From JABJGO01 sp963921245 (GTDB taxonomy: Bacteria; Pseudomonadota; Alphaproteobacteria; Rhodospirillales; Casp-alpha2), in contig CAWUEY030000001.1 in NCBI GenBank assembly GCA_963921245.4, positions 2,666,001 through 2,730,000 on the forward strand: a stretch of DNA of 64,000 nucleotides, in the 5' to 3' direction. The notes below the pieces were generated by a model. The model did no database searches. It worked only from the letters and a program-made list of their open reading frames with translations, and was not told where the DNA came from. Shown piece after piece: positions 7,982 through 16,964 of the stretch (position 1 is the first letter of the stretch; every line of letters begins with the position of its first letter). The position numbers and the translations under genes are program-made.

Positions 7982-9340
7982 ATGATCGAGACCTGGCGCC
8001 TAGCGGTGGAACGGGCAGAACTGGGAAGCGCCATTCGGTGCTGGCTGGGGACCGGAATTGCTGCTTTGGCCTTTGCCGGGGTGTTCGCGCTGATGCTGGC
8101 TGTCAGCCGCATACCAGGTGCGGAAACCGTCTTTCCCTGGCCTGTCGGGTTTTTCGAAAAAGGGTTGGTCATTCATGTAATCATGTCTTTTGTTGTCTGG
8201 TTTCTTGCCGTTTTTGCCGCCTTGCTTGCAATGATGAGAGCCGATAACCCCGCTGCAACACGTTCGGCTTCCCTGCCGATCAGCCTTGTGCTGGCGACTG
8301 TGGGCTTCGTTTGTATGTCCACAGCCGCCTTTCTGGATGACAGTGTTGCGTCGCTGAACAACTACATCCCGGTGATTATTGACCCAATGTATCTAACGGG
8401 TTTGTTCTGTTTTACAGGCGCTGTTGGCATTGTCGTTCTGGGTTTCTGGCTCAAGGCATCGGCAACAACCCCCGAAACCGCATCTTTAATTCACGCGGCG
8501 CGGCTATACAGCCTGATTTTCGTGCTGGCCGTTCTGTGTATCGCTCTGGCCTGGATCGGCATGGACCATCACAACCTGAGTGAACGGTATTTTGAGGATC
8601 TGTTCTGGGGGGGCGGCCACGTTCTGCAATACCTGAATACCGCATTGATGATCCTGGGATGGTATGTCCTTATCCAGTTGGGTTCCGGCACACCCCCTCT
8701 GAGCGAGACTAATTTGAGGTACGCCATGCTTTTGTGTCTGGCTCCCGCCGTTGGCGCACCGTTTCTCTATGGGATCTACGGTGTAAATTCCGGTGCCCTG
8801 ATTAGCACTTTTACCACCATGCAGTACCTGATGATTCCGCCGGTGGCGCTGGCAGGTATTGGTATCCTGAGATTTTTAGTCCGCGAGCGGCAGAACCTGC
8901 CCTCTGATCCGGGTTTATTGTGTGTTTATCTGTCGCTTGCAACTTTTGCTATTGGTGGATTTCTTGGATTGTTCGTTGATGGCGCGGATACGCGAACGCC
9001 CGCCCATTACCATGCCATGATTGCCGCCGTGAACCTTGTTTTCATGGGATTGCTGTTTCGATTTTTCCTGCCGGCCATCAGTCGGGAGGCTCTTGATGGG
9101 CGGCCTCTACGGGCCCTGGTCTGGCTCTACGCCGTCGGACAGATGATCGCTGCCATCGGTCTGTTTATGGCTGGCGGATATGGTGCTCCGCGAAAAACAG
9201 CTGGTGGGGCCCAGGGACTCGAAGATCTCGGAGCCATTGCAGGGCTCTGGATGAATGGTCTCGGCGCGGCAATCGCCGTGGTGGGAGGCGTAATGTTTAT
9301 CTGGATCAGCGCGAAAGCGCTCCTGCGGCATACTCAATAG
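7982..9340 (+). CDS. Heme-copper oxidase subunit I homologue with an incomplete CuB site
   Basis: A 452-residue protein with about twelve hydrophobic helices resembling cbb3/NOR-type subunit I. Candidate heme ligands are H65 in GLVIHVIMSF and H342/H344 in PAHYHAMIAA. H213 in GGGHVLQYLNT is where a CuB ligand is expected. The His pair normally present in the next helix is missing; that stretch reads FTTMQYLMIPP. No separate cytochrome c subunit gene lies beside it. It is sandwiched between the DUF420 gene and ctaB. It may be a heme-binding, non-oxidase relative, for example a heme-handling or assembly factor. Function is not established. Confidence 0.7.
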   Translation: MIETWRLAVERAELGSAIRCWLGTGIAALAFAGVFALMLAVSRIPGAETVFPWPVGFFEKGLVIHVIMSFVVWFLAVFAALLAMMRADNPAATRSASLPISLVLATVGFVCMSTAAFLDDSVASLNNYIPVIIDPMYLTGLFCFTGAVGIVVLGFWLKASATTPETASLIHAARLYSLIFVLAVLCIALAWIGMDHHNLSERYFEDLFWGGGHVLQYLNTALMILGWYVLIQLGSGTPPLSETNLRYAMLLCLAPAVGAPFLYGIYGVNSGALISTFTTMQYLMIPPVALAGIGILRFLVRERQNLPSDPGLLCVYLSLATFAIGGFLGLFVDGADTRTPAHYHAMIAAVNLVFMGLLFRFFLPAISREALDGRPLRALVWLYAVGQMIAAIGLFMAGGYGAPRKTAGGAQGLEDLGAIAGLWMNGLGAAIAVVGGVMFIWISAKALLRHTQ

Positions 9341-9413
9341 GCTCATTTGGGTGGAAATACGAACACCTTTGAGGCATAGTGCGGCATATTCGAATGGGGC
9401 GCAAAAAAAGACT

Positions 9414-10370
9414 ATGACGTCGGTAAGTGAAACATCGAAGACGGCGGCCGGTACCGGTGAGCAGGCCCACACCGATGGCGTTCGCGAACGCGAGCCGCGT
9501 TACCGGGTGGTCGAGTATGCGTTGATCCTGAAACCGCGTGTCATGTCGCTTGTAGTGTTTACAGGATGGGTCGGTATGATGCTGTCACCGGGTTCTGTTT
9601 CTCTGGACATCGCGCTGGTCGCCATCCTGTGCATCGCCGTTGGGGCGGGCGCTTCGGGTGCCATCAACATGTGGTACGATCGTGATATCGACCGGATCAT
9701 GGCGCGAACCGCCAACCGCCCGATACCCGCCGGACGCCTGAACGCCTGGGAAGCGCTTTGCTTCGGTGTGGCTCTCAGCATCGGTTCCGTCATCACCATG
9801 GCAACCTGGGTCAATACGGCCGCCGCCGTTTTGCTCGCACTCACCATTCTCTATTATGTCTTTATCTATACCGTTTGGCTGAAGCGCCGAACGCCGCAAA
9901 ACATCGTCATTGGTGGCGCATCGGGGGCCTTGCCGCCAATGATAGGCTGGGCCGCGGTCACCGGGGATGTGGGGCTCGGTGCGATTGCGCTGTTCACCAT
10001 TATCTTCCTGTGGACACCGCCGCATACCTGGGCTTTGGCCCTTTTCCGCCGTGGCGACTATCAGAATGCCGGCGTGCCCATGCTGCCGGTTGTGGCCGGT
10101 GAAGAGGAAACCCGACGTCAGATCGTCCTCTACACCATTCTCATGGTCGCTTCCACCGCCCTGCCCGTCGCCATCGGCATGTCCGGCTGGCTCTACGGCA
10201 TCGGTGCCGCTGCCCTTGGCATGGAGTTCCTGCGGCGGACGTGGCGCATGAAAAAGCAAGCCGATGAAGCCGCCGCCAGACCGCTGTTTTTGTATTCCAT
10301 CTTCTATCTGTTCATGATTTTCCTGCTGTTGCTGGCGGACAAGGGTATGATGAGCCTGCTCGCCTTATAG
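9414..10370 (+). CDS. ctaB: Protoheme IX farnesyltransferase (heme O synthase)
   Basis: A 318-residue UbiA-fold prenyltransferase that converts heme b to heme o, the precursor of heme a for the aa3 oxidase. The first Asp-rich motif NMWYDRDIDRIMARTANRP is intact. LKRRTPQNIVIGGASGALPP and the loop WTPPHTWALALFRRGDY follow. Nine hydrophobic helices are expected. ATG at 9414 is preferred; a GTG at 9351 would add 21 residues that do not look conserved. Neither has a strong ribosome site. It is on the plus strand after the subunit-I-like gene and likely in the same transcript. Confidence 0.95.
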   Translation: MTSVSETSKTAAGTGEQAHTDGVREREPRYRVVEYALILKPRVMSLVVFTGWVGMMLSPGSVSLDIALVAILCIAVGAGASGAINMWYDRDIDRIMARTANRPIPAGRLNAWEALCFGVALSIGSVITMATWVNTAAAVLLALTILYYVFIYTVWLKRRTPQNIVIGGASGALPPMIGWAAVTGDVGLGAIALFTIIFLWTPPHTWALALFRRGDYQNAGVPMLPVVAGEEETRRQIVLYTILMVASTALPVAIGMSGWLYGIGAAALGMEFLRRTWRMKKQADEAAARPLFLYSIFYLFMIFLLLLADKGMMSLLAL

Positions 10371-10576
10371 GCAGCACCTGTCTTCTCTTGCAAACTTTTG
10401 TCCTCTGTCAAATAGCGACCGTTCCGGGCTTTTGGGGATAATCCCGCTGGAAAACCAGAGCCCACGGGCAGCGCTTTATGGGTAAATCCCGCGCATTTGT
10501 TCCTGGCGATGCGGCGCCTCTCGGGCTATCAGGGTGCATCATTTTCTTCCCGAAAGCCTATTGCCGGAGACATGCC

Positions 10577-12070
10577 GTGAGCCCGCTGACACCCTATCTT
10601 GAACTGGAAAAACGCATGGCACGCCTGACCGCCATCGGTCAGGCCACGGAGATGCTCTACTGGGACATGGCAACCATGATGCCGACCGGCGGTGGCGCGG
10701 CCCGCAGTGAGCAGCTCGCCGCCCTCAATACAGTGACCCACGCTATGTTGACCACGGCGGACATGCCTGACCTTCTGGGCGCCGCCGAGATAGACATGGG
10801 GCTTAACCCCTGGCAACAGGCAAATGTTGCTGAAATCCGACATCGCTGGGTTAAGGCGGCGGCATTTTCGGAAGACCTGGTCGCTGCCCTGACCAAGGCG
10901 GCGACGGCGTGCGAAGCCAAATGGCGTGAAGCCCGCCCAGCCAACGATTACAAATCCATGCTGCCGACATTGAAGGAACTGTTGGCGCTCGTCCGCGAAA
11001 CCGGGCAGGCAAAAGCCGATGTCCTGGGACTCAGCCTTTATGATGCCCTGCTGGACGACTATGAACCCGGTGGTCGCCGAGCCGATATTGACCCGGTTTT
11101 TGACGATCTCGCTGCGTTCCTGCCGGATTTCTTACAGGACGTACGCGACCATCAGTCCAGGCAACCATCGGTACGGATGCCGGAAGGCCCCTTTCCCATT
11201 GAAAAACAAAAGGCGCTCGCTCGACGCCTGATGACGGTAATCGGCTTTGATTTCGATCACGGGCGGCTGGATATCAGCCTGCATCCGTTTTGTGGAGGTG
11301 TACCCGATGATGTACGGATTACAACCCGCTACGACGAAACCGATTTCACATCGTCCCTGATGGGCGTGCTGCACGAAACAGGTCATGCCATGTATGAACG
11401 CGGTTTGCCACAGGCATGGCGGAGCCAGCCTGTGGGACAGTCGCTGGGCATGAGCACGCACGAAAGCCAGTCTCTGTTAATCGAGATGCAGGTCTGCCGG
11501 TCCGCCGGCTTCCTGTCGTTTGCGGCGCCGATCATGCAGGAGGTCTTTGAAGGCACGGGTCCTGCTTGGGCGGTCGGCAACCTGCAACGCCTCTACACCC
11601 GGGTCGAGCCTGGTTACATCCGTGTCGATGCTGATGAGGTTACCTACCCCGCCCATGTGATTCTCCGCTATCGTTTGGAACAGGCCATGCTGTCGGGTGA
11701 CCTGCCGCTTGAGGATTTACCGGGTGCCTGGAACGACGGCATGAAGGATCTTCTGGACATCGCCCCGCCGGATGACCGGGTCGGATGTTTGCAGGATTTG
11801 CATTGGTATGATGGTGCCTGGGGATATTTCCCGACCTATACGCTGGGGGCCATGACGGCGGCGCAACTCTTCGCGACGGCAAAGGCGGCGGACCCGCAAA
11901 TCGAACCCGGCATTGCCCGTGGCGATTTCATGCCGCTGATGACCTGGTTACGCGACAATGTGCACAGCAAGGGCCGGTTGCTGTCGCCCGCCGATCTGCT
12001 TATCGAAGCGACGGGCGAGACGCTGAATACCCAAATCTTCAAGGATCATCTGCGGAGCCGCTACCTGTAA
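10577..12070 (+). CDS. M32 family metallocarboxypeptidase
   Basis: A 497-residue cytosolic carboxypeptidase of the Taq/Pfu type. The zinc site HETGHAMYE and the downstream MSTHESQSLLIEMQVCRS are M32 hallmarks, as are GYIRVDADEVTYPAHVILRY and the C-terminal RDNVHSKGRLLSP. The length is normal for the family. GTG at 10577 with GGAG about 7 nt upstream gives the expected N-terminus VSPLTPYLELEKRM; the frame opening at 10478 adds unlikely residues. It stands alone, about 206 bp after ctaB, and a link to the neighbours is not obvious. Confidence 0.93.
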   Translation: MSPLTPYLELEKRMARLTAIGQATEMLYWDMATMMPTGGGAARSEQLAALNTVTHAMLTTADMPDLLGAAEIDMGLNPWQQANVAEIRHRWVKAAAFSEDLVAALTKAATACEAKWREARPANDYKSMLPTLKELLALVRETGQAKADVLGLSLYDALLDDYEPGGRRADIDPVFDDLAAFLPDFLQDVRDHQSRQPSVRMPEGPFPIEKQKALARRLMTVIGFDFDHGRLDISLHPFCGGVPDDVRITTRYDETDFTSSLMGVLHETGHAMYERGLPQAWRSQPVGQSLGMSTHESQSLLIEMQVCRSAGFLSFAAPIMQEVFEGTGPAWAVGNLQRLYTRVEPGYIRVDADEVTYPAHVILRYRLEQAMLSGDLPLEDLPGAWNDGMKDLLDIAPPDDRVGCLQDLHWYDGAWGYFPTYTLGAMTAAQLFATAKAADPQIEPGIARGDFMPLMTWLRDNVHSKGRLLSPADLLIEATGETLNTQIFKDHLRSRYL

Positions 12071-12170
12071 ACTTCCGCATGGCAGTGGCGAATTTTTTGT
12101 GATAGATGGATTTCAACGATAAGCGCCCATTTGTGAGCGCAACAGCAAAAATTTCGGAAGCGAGTTGACC

Positions 12171-13379
12171 ATGTCTGTTGTCATCGTTGGTGCCGGTCAT
12201 GCTGCCGGACAGCTTGTCGCCTCCCTCCGCATGGAAGGATATGAAGGTGCCATCCGGGTGATTGGTGATGAACCTTATCCACCTTACCAGCGACCACCGC
12301 TATCCAAGCAACTGCTCTCCGGGGACATGGAACGGGAACAGGTCTATCTGAAGCCGCCCGAATTCTACGCGGAAAACGGTGTCGAACTGACCCTCGGTAA
12401 ACGTGTCACGACCATCGACAGGGCGGCCAAATCCGTCACCCTGGACGATGGTGAAACGGTGGCCTACGACAAGCTGGCCCTGACAACCGGCACCCGGGTG
12501 CGAAAGCTGACCCTTGAGGGCGCGGAACTGGACGGTATTTTTTACATTCGTGCGATCGACGATACACTGGGGCTTCGCGAACGGTTCGACGCGGATAGGA
12601 AGATGGTTGTTGTCGGCGGCGGCTATATTGGCCTGGAAGTTGCCGCCGCGGCCCGAAAACAGGGCATGACTGTCACCGTTCTGGAAATGGCGGACCGGGT
12701 CATGAACCGCGTCGTCGCACCTGAAGTTTCTGATTTTTATGAAAAGGCCCATGCCGACCATGGCGTAACCATCATGACCAAGGCCATGGTCGCCGGCTTC
12801 GAGGGGGATGGCACTGTCAGTGCCGTCAAGACCCAGGACGGCAACAGCTACCCGGTCGATGTGGTTGTGGTTGGTGTCGGTGTCATTCCCAATGTCGAGG
12901 AAGCCGCCGCCGCGGGCCTCGCCTGTGACAATGGAATTGTCGTCAACGACAGGGCTCAAACGGATGATCCGGATGTTGTCTCGGCCGGTGACTGCACCAA
13001 CCACCCCAACGGCGTCTACGGGGTCAACCTGCGCCTCGAAAACGTACAAAACGCCGTGGATCAGGCGAAAGCCGCCGCCAAGACCATTTGTGGCAAACCG
13101 GAAACCTATTGCGCGGTGCCCTGGTTCTGGTCCGATCAGTACGATATCAAACTACAGATCGTTGGCTTGTCTCAGGGTTACGACAATGCCGTGGTTCGGG
13201 GAAACCCGGACGACGGCGCATTTTCTGTTTTTTATCTGAAACAGGGCACTCTGGTCGCCGTCGATGCCATCAACAGCCCCCGGGAATACATGATGGGCCG
13301 TAAGCTGATTACGGATGGTGCAAGGCCGAACCCAGCGAAAATCGCCGATACTGAGGTTTCTGTGAAAGACCTGGTGTGA
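12171..13379 (+). CDS. FAD-dependent ferredoxin reductase (rhodocoxin/putidaredoxin reductase type)
   Basis: A 402-residue flavoprotein that passes electrons from NAD(P)H to a [2Fe-2S] ferredoxin. It has an FAD-binding GAGHAAGQ at residue 6, YQRPPLSKQLL, a second dinucleotide motif VVVGGGYIGLEVAA, and the FAD C-motif SAGDCTNHP. ATG at 12171 with upstream GGAAGCGAG is preferred to TTG at 12165. The 2Fe-2S ferredoxin gene begins about 300 bp downstream and is the likely partner. Such pairs usually feed a cytochrome P450 or a Rieske oxygenase, but none is in the window. Confidence 0.92.
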   Translation: MSVVIVGAGHAAGQLVASLRMEGYEGAIRVIGDEPYPPYQRPPLSKQLLSGDMEREQVYLKPPEFYAENGVELTLGKRVTTIDRAAKSVTLDDGETVAYDKLALTTGTRVRKLTLEGAELDGIFYIRAIDDTLGLRERFDADRKMVVVGGGYIGLEVAAAARKQGMTVTVLEMADRVMNRVVAPEVSDFYEKAHADHGVTIMTKAMVAGFEGDGTVSAVKTQDGNSYPVDVVVVGVGVIPNVEEAAAAGLACDNGIVVNDRAQTDDPDVVSAGDCTNHPNGVYGVNLRLENVQNAVDQAKAAAKTICGKPETYCAVPWFWSDQYDIKLQIVGLSQGYDNAVVRGNPDDGAFSVFYLKQGTLVAVDAINSPREYMMGRKLITDGARPNPAKIADTEVSVKDLV

Positions 13380-13433
13380 TTGGAGCCCGGTTACATCAAC
13401 GGTGGCCCGTTTAAAATAGTCAAAATAGAATAC

Positions 13434-13469
13434 GCAGCCCTTATAGAATGTGCTGCCCCTATAGAATGT
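13434..13469. repeat. Two tandem 18-bp repeats
   Basis: GCAGCCCTTATAGAATGT is followed immediately by GCTGCCCCTATAGAATGT (16 of 18 identical). They lie in the 296-bp space between the ferredoxin reductase and ferredoxin genes, where no other gene is visible. They could be a regulator site or slippage debris. Confidence 0.5.
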
Positions 13470-13675
13470 CCTGTCTTGCCCGGCGCGAAATCGACATCCC
13501 ATGAGGCGATTTCCCACGACTGAGTTCTCCCGAAGGGTCAAGCAAATACGCCCCACCGCCCGCCATCACCGACCGCGAAAACCTGTTGCGTCGCCCGGCG
13601 GTTCTGATAGGTTCGCCCGATTATTACGGGGCCTGCTCCGAAACAGCTTTTCCGTTCATTCATAAGGGCAAATTC

Positions 13676-13993
13676 ATGGCAAAGATCACCTACGTTCAAC
13701 CCGACGGCACCACCAGCCAAGTCGACGTCGCCAACGGTCAATCCGTTAAGGACGGTGCCGTAAACAATCTGGTTCCGGGTATCCTCGCGGAGTGCGGTGG
13801 TGCGTGTGCCTGCGCGACCTGCCACGTCTATATTGATGACGCCTGGATGGAGAAAGTGGGCGAAGCCCAGGGCGTGGAAAAAGACATGCTGGATTTTGCC
13901 TTTGAGCCCAGGGAAACCAGCCGCCTCAGTTGTCAGGTGGATGTGAGCGCCGCCCTCGACGGACTGGTTGTTCACGTGCCCGAAGAACAATAG
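13676..13993 (+). CDS. [2Fe-2S] ferredoxin, adrenodoxin/putidaredoxin type
   Basis: A 105-residue electron carrier. The cluster ligands are in [14 protein letters not shown] (C-x5-C-x2-C), with the fourth Cys in RLSCQVDV. The adrenodoxin-type helix region [16 protein letters not shown] is present. The start [11 protein letters not shown] at 13676 is preferred to the upstream in-frame ATG at 13586, which would add a non-conserved leader. It is paired with the ferredoxin reductase gene upstream and closely followed (13 bp) by the DyP peroxidase gene. Confidence 0.93.
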   Translation: MAKITYVQPDGTTSQVDVANGQSVKDGAVNNLVPGILAECGGACACATCHVYIDDAWMEKVGEAQGVEKDMLDFAFEPRETSRLSCQVDVSAALDGLVVHVPEEQ

Positions 13994-14006
13994 GCGGAAC
14001 CGTATC

Positions 14007-14909
14007 ATGGCCGCACCCCAAACCGGCATAACAGCCGAGATACAGCCGCATCACTACGCCCTCGAATACACGTTGACGACAGATGTCGCGCCTGCGGTGG
14101 CGGCGTCTGCCGTCGGTAAAGCCCTTGCCGAACGCCGCAATCCGGGCAAAATAGAAGAAATAGAACATGTGATCGCCTTTGGCCCCACCCTCTGCCAGGC
14201 TTTGAGCCTGTCGCGGACCCCCGCCGGGTTTGAAACCATTGCCGGGAAAGATGGAACCTCCGCGCCCGGGACACAGAATGATCTGCTGATATGGATGCAC
14301 GGTCCGGAGCGGGACCGCGTATTTGACGCCGCCATGGCGATCAACGGCATTCTCGGCGGATCCTTCATGCGGGCGCTGGAAATTCCGGGCTTTGTGCGAG
14401 CGGAATCCCGCGACCTGACGGGTTTCGTGGACGGAAGTGCCAATCCCAAAGGCGACCTGATCGCTGAAACCGCCTTTATTGCCGGTGATCAGCCGGATCA
14501 GGGTGGCAGCTTTGTATTGACCCAGCGCTGGGTGCATGATCTGCCCGCTTTCAATGCGCTGGGTGTTCCCGAACAGGAAAGCGTCATCGGTCGCACAAAG
14601 GCTGACAGCATCGAACTGGAAGGCGACCATATGCCGGAAGATTCCCATGTCAGCCGCACGGACGTCGCCGTTGCTGGCGAAACCCAGCGTATTTACCGGC
14701 GCAGCTTTCCCTATGGAACACTTGCCGAGCACGGCCTGTATTTTCTGGCGTTCGCGTGTGATCAATCCCGTTTCGACCTTCAGTTACGGCGGATGTACGG
14801 TGTTACGGAAGATGGTATTCGCGACCGCATCACGGATTTCTCCACGGCAGTAACAGGGTCCTACTATTACGCGCCCTCCAGGGATGAACTGCAAGGACTA
14901 GTGGCATGA
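14007..14909 (+). CDS. Dye-decolorizing (DyP-type) heme peroxidase
   Basis: A 300-residue peroxidase. The DyP signature G-x-x-D-G appears as GFVDGSANP. GGSFVLTQRWVHDLPAFN carries likely conserved active-site-proximal residues, and the C-terminal half has YRRSFPYG and LYFLAFACDQSRFDLQLRRM. The length and motifs fit the class B/YfeX-like branch. No signal peptide is seen and there is no encapsulin gene nearby. The start at 14007 (MAAPQTGI) gives the best N-terminus. Its stop overlaps the start of the following SDR gene by 4 bp, indicating translational coupling. Confidence 0.92.
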   Translation: MAAPQTGITAEIQPHHYALEYTLTTDVAPAVAASAVGKALAERRNPGKIEEIEHVIAFGPTLCQALSLSRTPAGFETIAGKDGTSAPGTQNDLLIWMHGPERDRVFDAAMAINGILGGSFMRALEIPGFVRAESRDLTGFVDGSANPKGDLIAETAFIAGDQPDQGGSFVLTQRWVHDLPAFNALGVPEQESVIGRTKADSIELEGDHMPEDSHVSRTDVAVAGETQRIYRRSFPYGTLAEHGLYFLAFACDQSRFDLQLRRMYGVTEDGIRDRITDFSTAVTGSYYYAPSRDELQGLVA

Positions 14910-15673
14910 CGGTGACCTACGATTTCTCCGGCATGGTTGCCTTCGTTGCCGGTGCTGCCGGCGGCATGGGCCTCGCCATTGCCAACGCCCTTGTTACGGC
15001 GGGTTGTCACGTTGGCATGGCCGATCTCAAGGGCGAACCGGACCATATTGCCGCCGGACCGGGCCAACACCTTTACGCCGAAGGCGATCTGAGCGATGAA
15101 GGTTTTGTCGAGCGTGCCGTTGGCGGGACCGTGGCAAGCTTTGGCGGTCTCGACTATCTGGTAAACACCGTGGGTGTACTGTGGTTCGATCGTGACACGT
15201 CCGTGACAGAGATGGACATGGATGTCTGGGACACAGTGATGAAAATCAACGTGAAGTCCTTTGCCTTGACCGCCCGTTATGCCGTTCCCCACATGAAGGC
15301 ACGCGGTGCGGGGTCCATGGTGCATTTCGCCTCCATCGATGGAACCGGCGGCGATTGTGCACCTCAGGATGCCTATGGCGCATCGAAAGCCGCGGTGATA
15401 CGCCTCGGCAAGTCTCTCGCTGTTCAGTTCGCCGCCGACCACATTCGCTCCAATGTCATCCTGCCTGGCGGCACCCTGTCGCCCATGCAGGAACGCTGGC
15501 AGGGTGACGCCCATGCCGCCGCCCGTGAACGCGCCGCCAGATTTGTTCCCATGGGCCGGCTGGGTTCTACCGACGACATGGCGAATGCCTGTCTGTTTCT
15601 GCTTTCCGACGCGGCCAACTATATTACAGGTGTTGCTCTTCCCGTGGATGGCGGCATTAAGGCACGCGTGTAG
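14906..15673 (+). CDS. Short-chain dehydrogenase/reductase (SDR)
   Basis: A 255-residue classical SDR. The cofactor motif is GAAGGMGLA near residue 15, followed by NTVGVLW in place of the usual NNAG. A catalytic Ser lies in VHFASIDG and the Tyr/Lys pair is YGASKAAV. LPGG and PVDGGIKAR are near the end. The substrate is not evident. The start overlaps the DyP stop by ATGA, and the proline-racemase-type gene begins 15 bp after it, so the three probably form an operon acting on small hydroxylated compounds. Confidence 0.9.
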   Translation: MTVTYDFSGMVAFVAGAAGGMGLAIANALVTAGCHVGMADLKGEPDHIAAGPGQHLYAEGDLSDEGFVERAVGGTVASFGGLDYLVNTVGVLWFDRDTSVTEMDMDVWDTVMKINVKSFALTARYAVPHMKARGAGSMVHFASIDGTGGDCAPQDAYGASKAAVIRLGKSLAVQFAADHIRSNVILPGGTLSPMQERWQGDAHAAARERAARFVPMGRLGSTDDMANACLFLLSDAANYITGVALPVDGGIKARV

Positions 15674-15688
15674 CAGGAGTATCAAATC

Positions 15689-16696
15689 ATGACCGGCGGA
15701 ACCGGCACGTTTACCTGTATCGACGCCCATACCTGCGGCAATCCGGTGCGGGTGGTTGCGGATGGCGCTCCGGCCCTCGCGGGCGCAACCATGATGGAAA
15801 AACGCCTGCATTTCCTGGCCGAATACGACTGGATCAGAACCGGTCTGATGTTTGAGCCGCGCGGCCACGATGCCATGTCCGGCAGCATCCTTTATCCCGC
15901 TACCCGGGACGACTGTGATACGGCCATTGTGTTTATCGAGACCTCCGGCTCTTTGCCCATGTGCGGCCACGGTACCATCGGTACGGTGACCGTTGCCCTG
16001 GAACGCGGTCTGGTTACCCCGAAAACACCGGGTGTGCTCCGACTAGACACCCCCGCCGGTCCGGTGGTTGCCGAATACACCGAACGGGACGGCTTTATCG
16101 AAAATGTGCGCCTCACCAACGTACCGTCTTTCCTTTATGCAACGGGTCTCCGGGTTGATGTGCCGGATTTTGGGACCGTGACGGCTGACGTTGCCTACGG
16201 CGGTAATTTTTATGCCATCATTGAGGCACAGGACTCGTTTCACGATCTAACCAGTCTCAGCCCCGCTGACATCCAGCACCTGAGCCCGATTGTCCGTTCG
16301 CTGATGAATGAAGCCTACGATTTCCAACACCCGAGCGAACCCCATATCAGGGGACTCAGTCACGTCATGTGGACCGGTAAGCCTCAGGATCCGACCGCCG
16401 ACGCCCGCAATGCCGTGTTCTATGGCGACAAGGGCATCGACCGCTCACCCTGCGGCACCGGCACCTCGGCCCGCATGGCTCATCTGGCGGCCCGTGGCGA
16501 TCTGAGCGCGGGCGAAGACTTTATCCATGAGAGCATTATCGGCAGCCTGTTTCGCGGTCGCGTCGAAGGGGTCACCATGCTGGGCGACCGGCCCGCCGTC
16601 ATTCCATCGGTGGAGGGCTGGGCCCGGATTACCGGTGACAATGTTCTCTATATCCATGACCGCGACCCCTTCAAACACGGGTTCCTGCTCACATGA
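15689..16696 (+). CDS. Proline racemase family, probable 4-hydroxyproline 2-epimerase
   Basis: A 335-residue cytosolic enzyme. Both catalytic cysteines of the two-base racemase/epimerase mechanism are present: SLPMCGHGTIGT and DRSPCGTGTSARM. Trans-3-hydroxyproline dehydratases replace the first Cys by Ser or Thr, so an epimerase or racemase is favoured. The ending ITGDNVLYIHDRDPFKHGF is characteristic. The family converts trans-4-hydroxy-L-proline to the cis-D form. Position after the SDR suggests hydroxyproline or related amino-acid catabolism, although the usual dehydrogenase and deaminase partners are absent. Confidence 0.88.
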   Translation: MTGGTGTFTCIDAHTCGNPVRVVADGAPALAGATMMEKRLHFLAEYDWIRTGLMFEPRGHDAMSGSILYPATRDDCDTAIVFIETSGSLPMCGHGTIGTVTVALERGLVTPKTPGVLRLDTPAGPVVAEYTERDGFIENVRLTNVPSFLYATGLRVDVPDFGTVTADVAYGGNFYAIIEAQDSFHDLTSLSPADIQHLSPIVRSLMNEAYDFQHPSEPHIRGLSHVMWTGKPQDPTADARNAVFYGDKGIDRSPCGTGTSARMAHLAARGDLSAGEDFIHESIIGSLFRGRVEGVTMLGDRPAVIPSVEGWARITGDNVLYIHDRDPFKHGFLLT

Positions 16697-16836
16697 CCGG
16701 CGATCCTGAAACAGCTCGGGAGAAACGCCTGAAAGGCGGCGGCAACGCGCAAGCCACGGAGGCTTGCCCTCAAACCTACGATGCCCTGCTCTGCATCAGC
16801 GCCTTCAGCCAAGGCCCTGGAAAAAACGGCGAATGA
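16693..16836 (+). CDS. Possible 47-residue ORF coupled to the epimerase gene
   Basis: ATG at 16693 overlaps the epimerase stop (ATGA), and the frame runs 47 codons to TGA at 16834. The product begins MTGDPETAREKRLKGGGNAQ, is hydrophilic with two Cys, and matches no family I recognise. The overlap suggests translational coupling, but it could equally be chance. Nothing else is visible between 16837 and 16964. Confidence 0.25.
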   Translation: MTGDPETAREKRLKGGGNAQATEACPQTYDALLCISAFSQGPGKNGE

Positions 16837-16964
16837 GTGGTGGCGCGCACTGGGGAGTAATACTATGAAGAGTTATACCATATGAGCAGGCTCGACCGCC
16901 CGACCGGGCGTGCTGGTGGTTGCCCATGGTTGCTAACATGACCCTGCGCCGAAAGGATACCGGG

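Noticed and set aside
14867..15970. 367-codon minus-strand ORF across the SDR and epimerase genes
   Set aside because: It is antisense to two genes with clear catalytic motifs and has no family resemblance.
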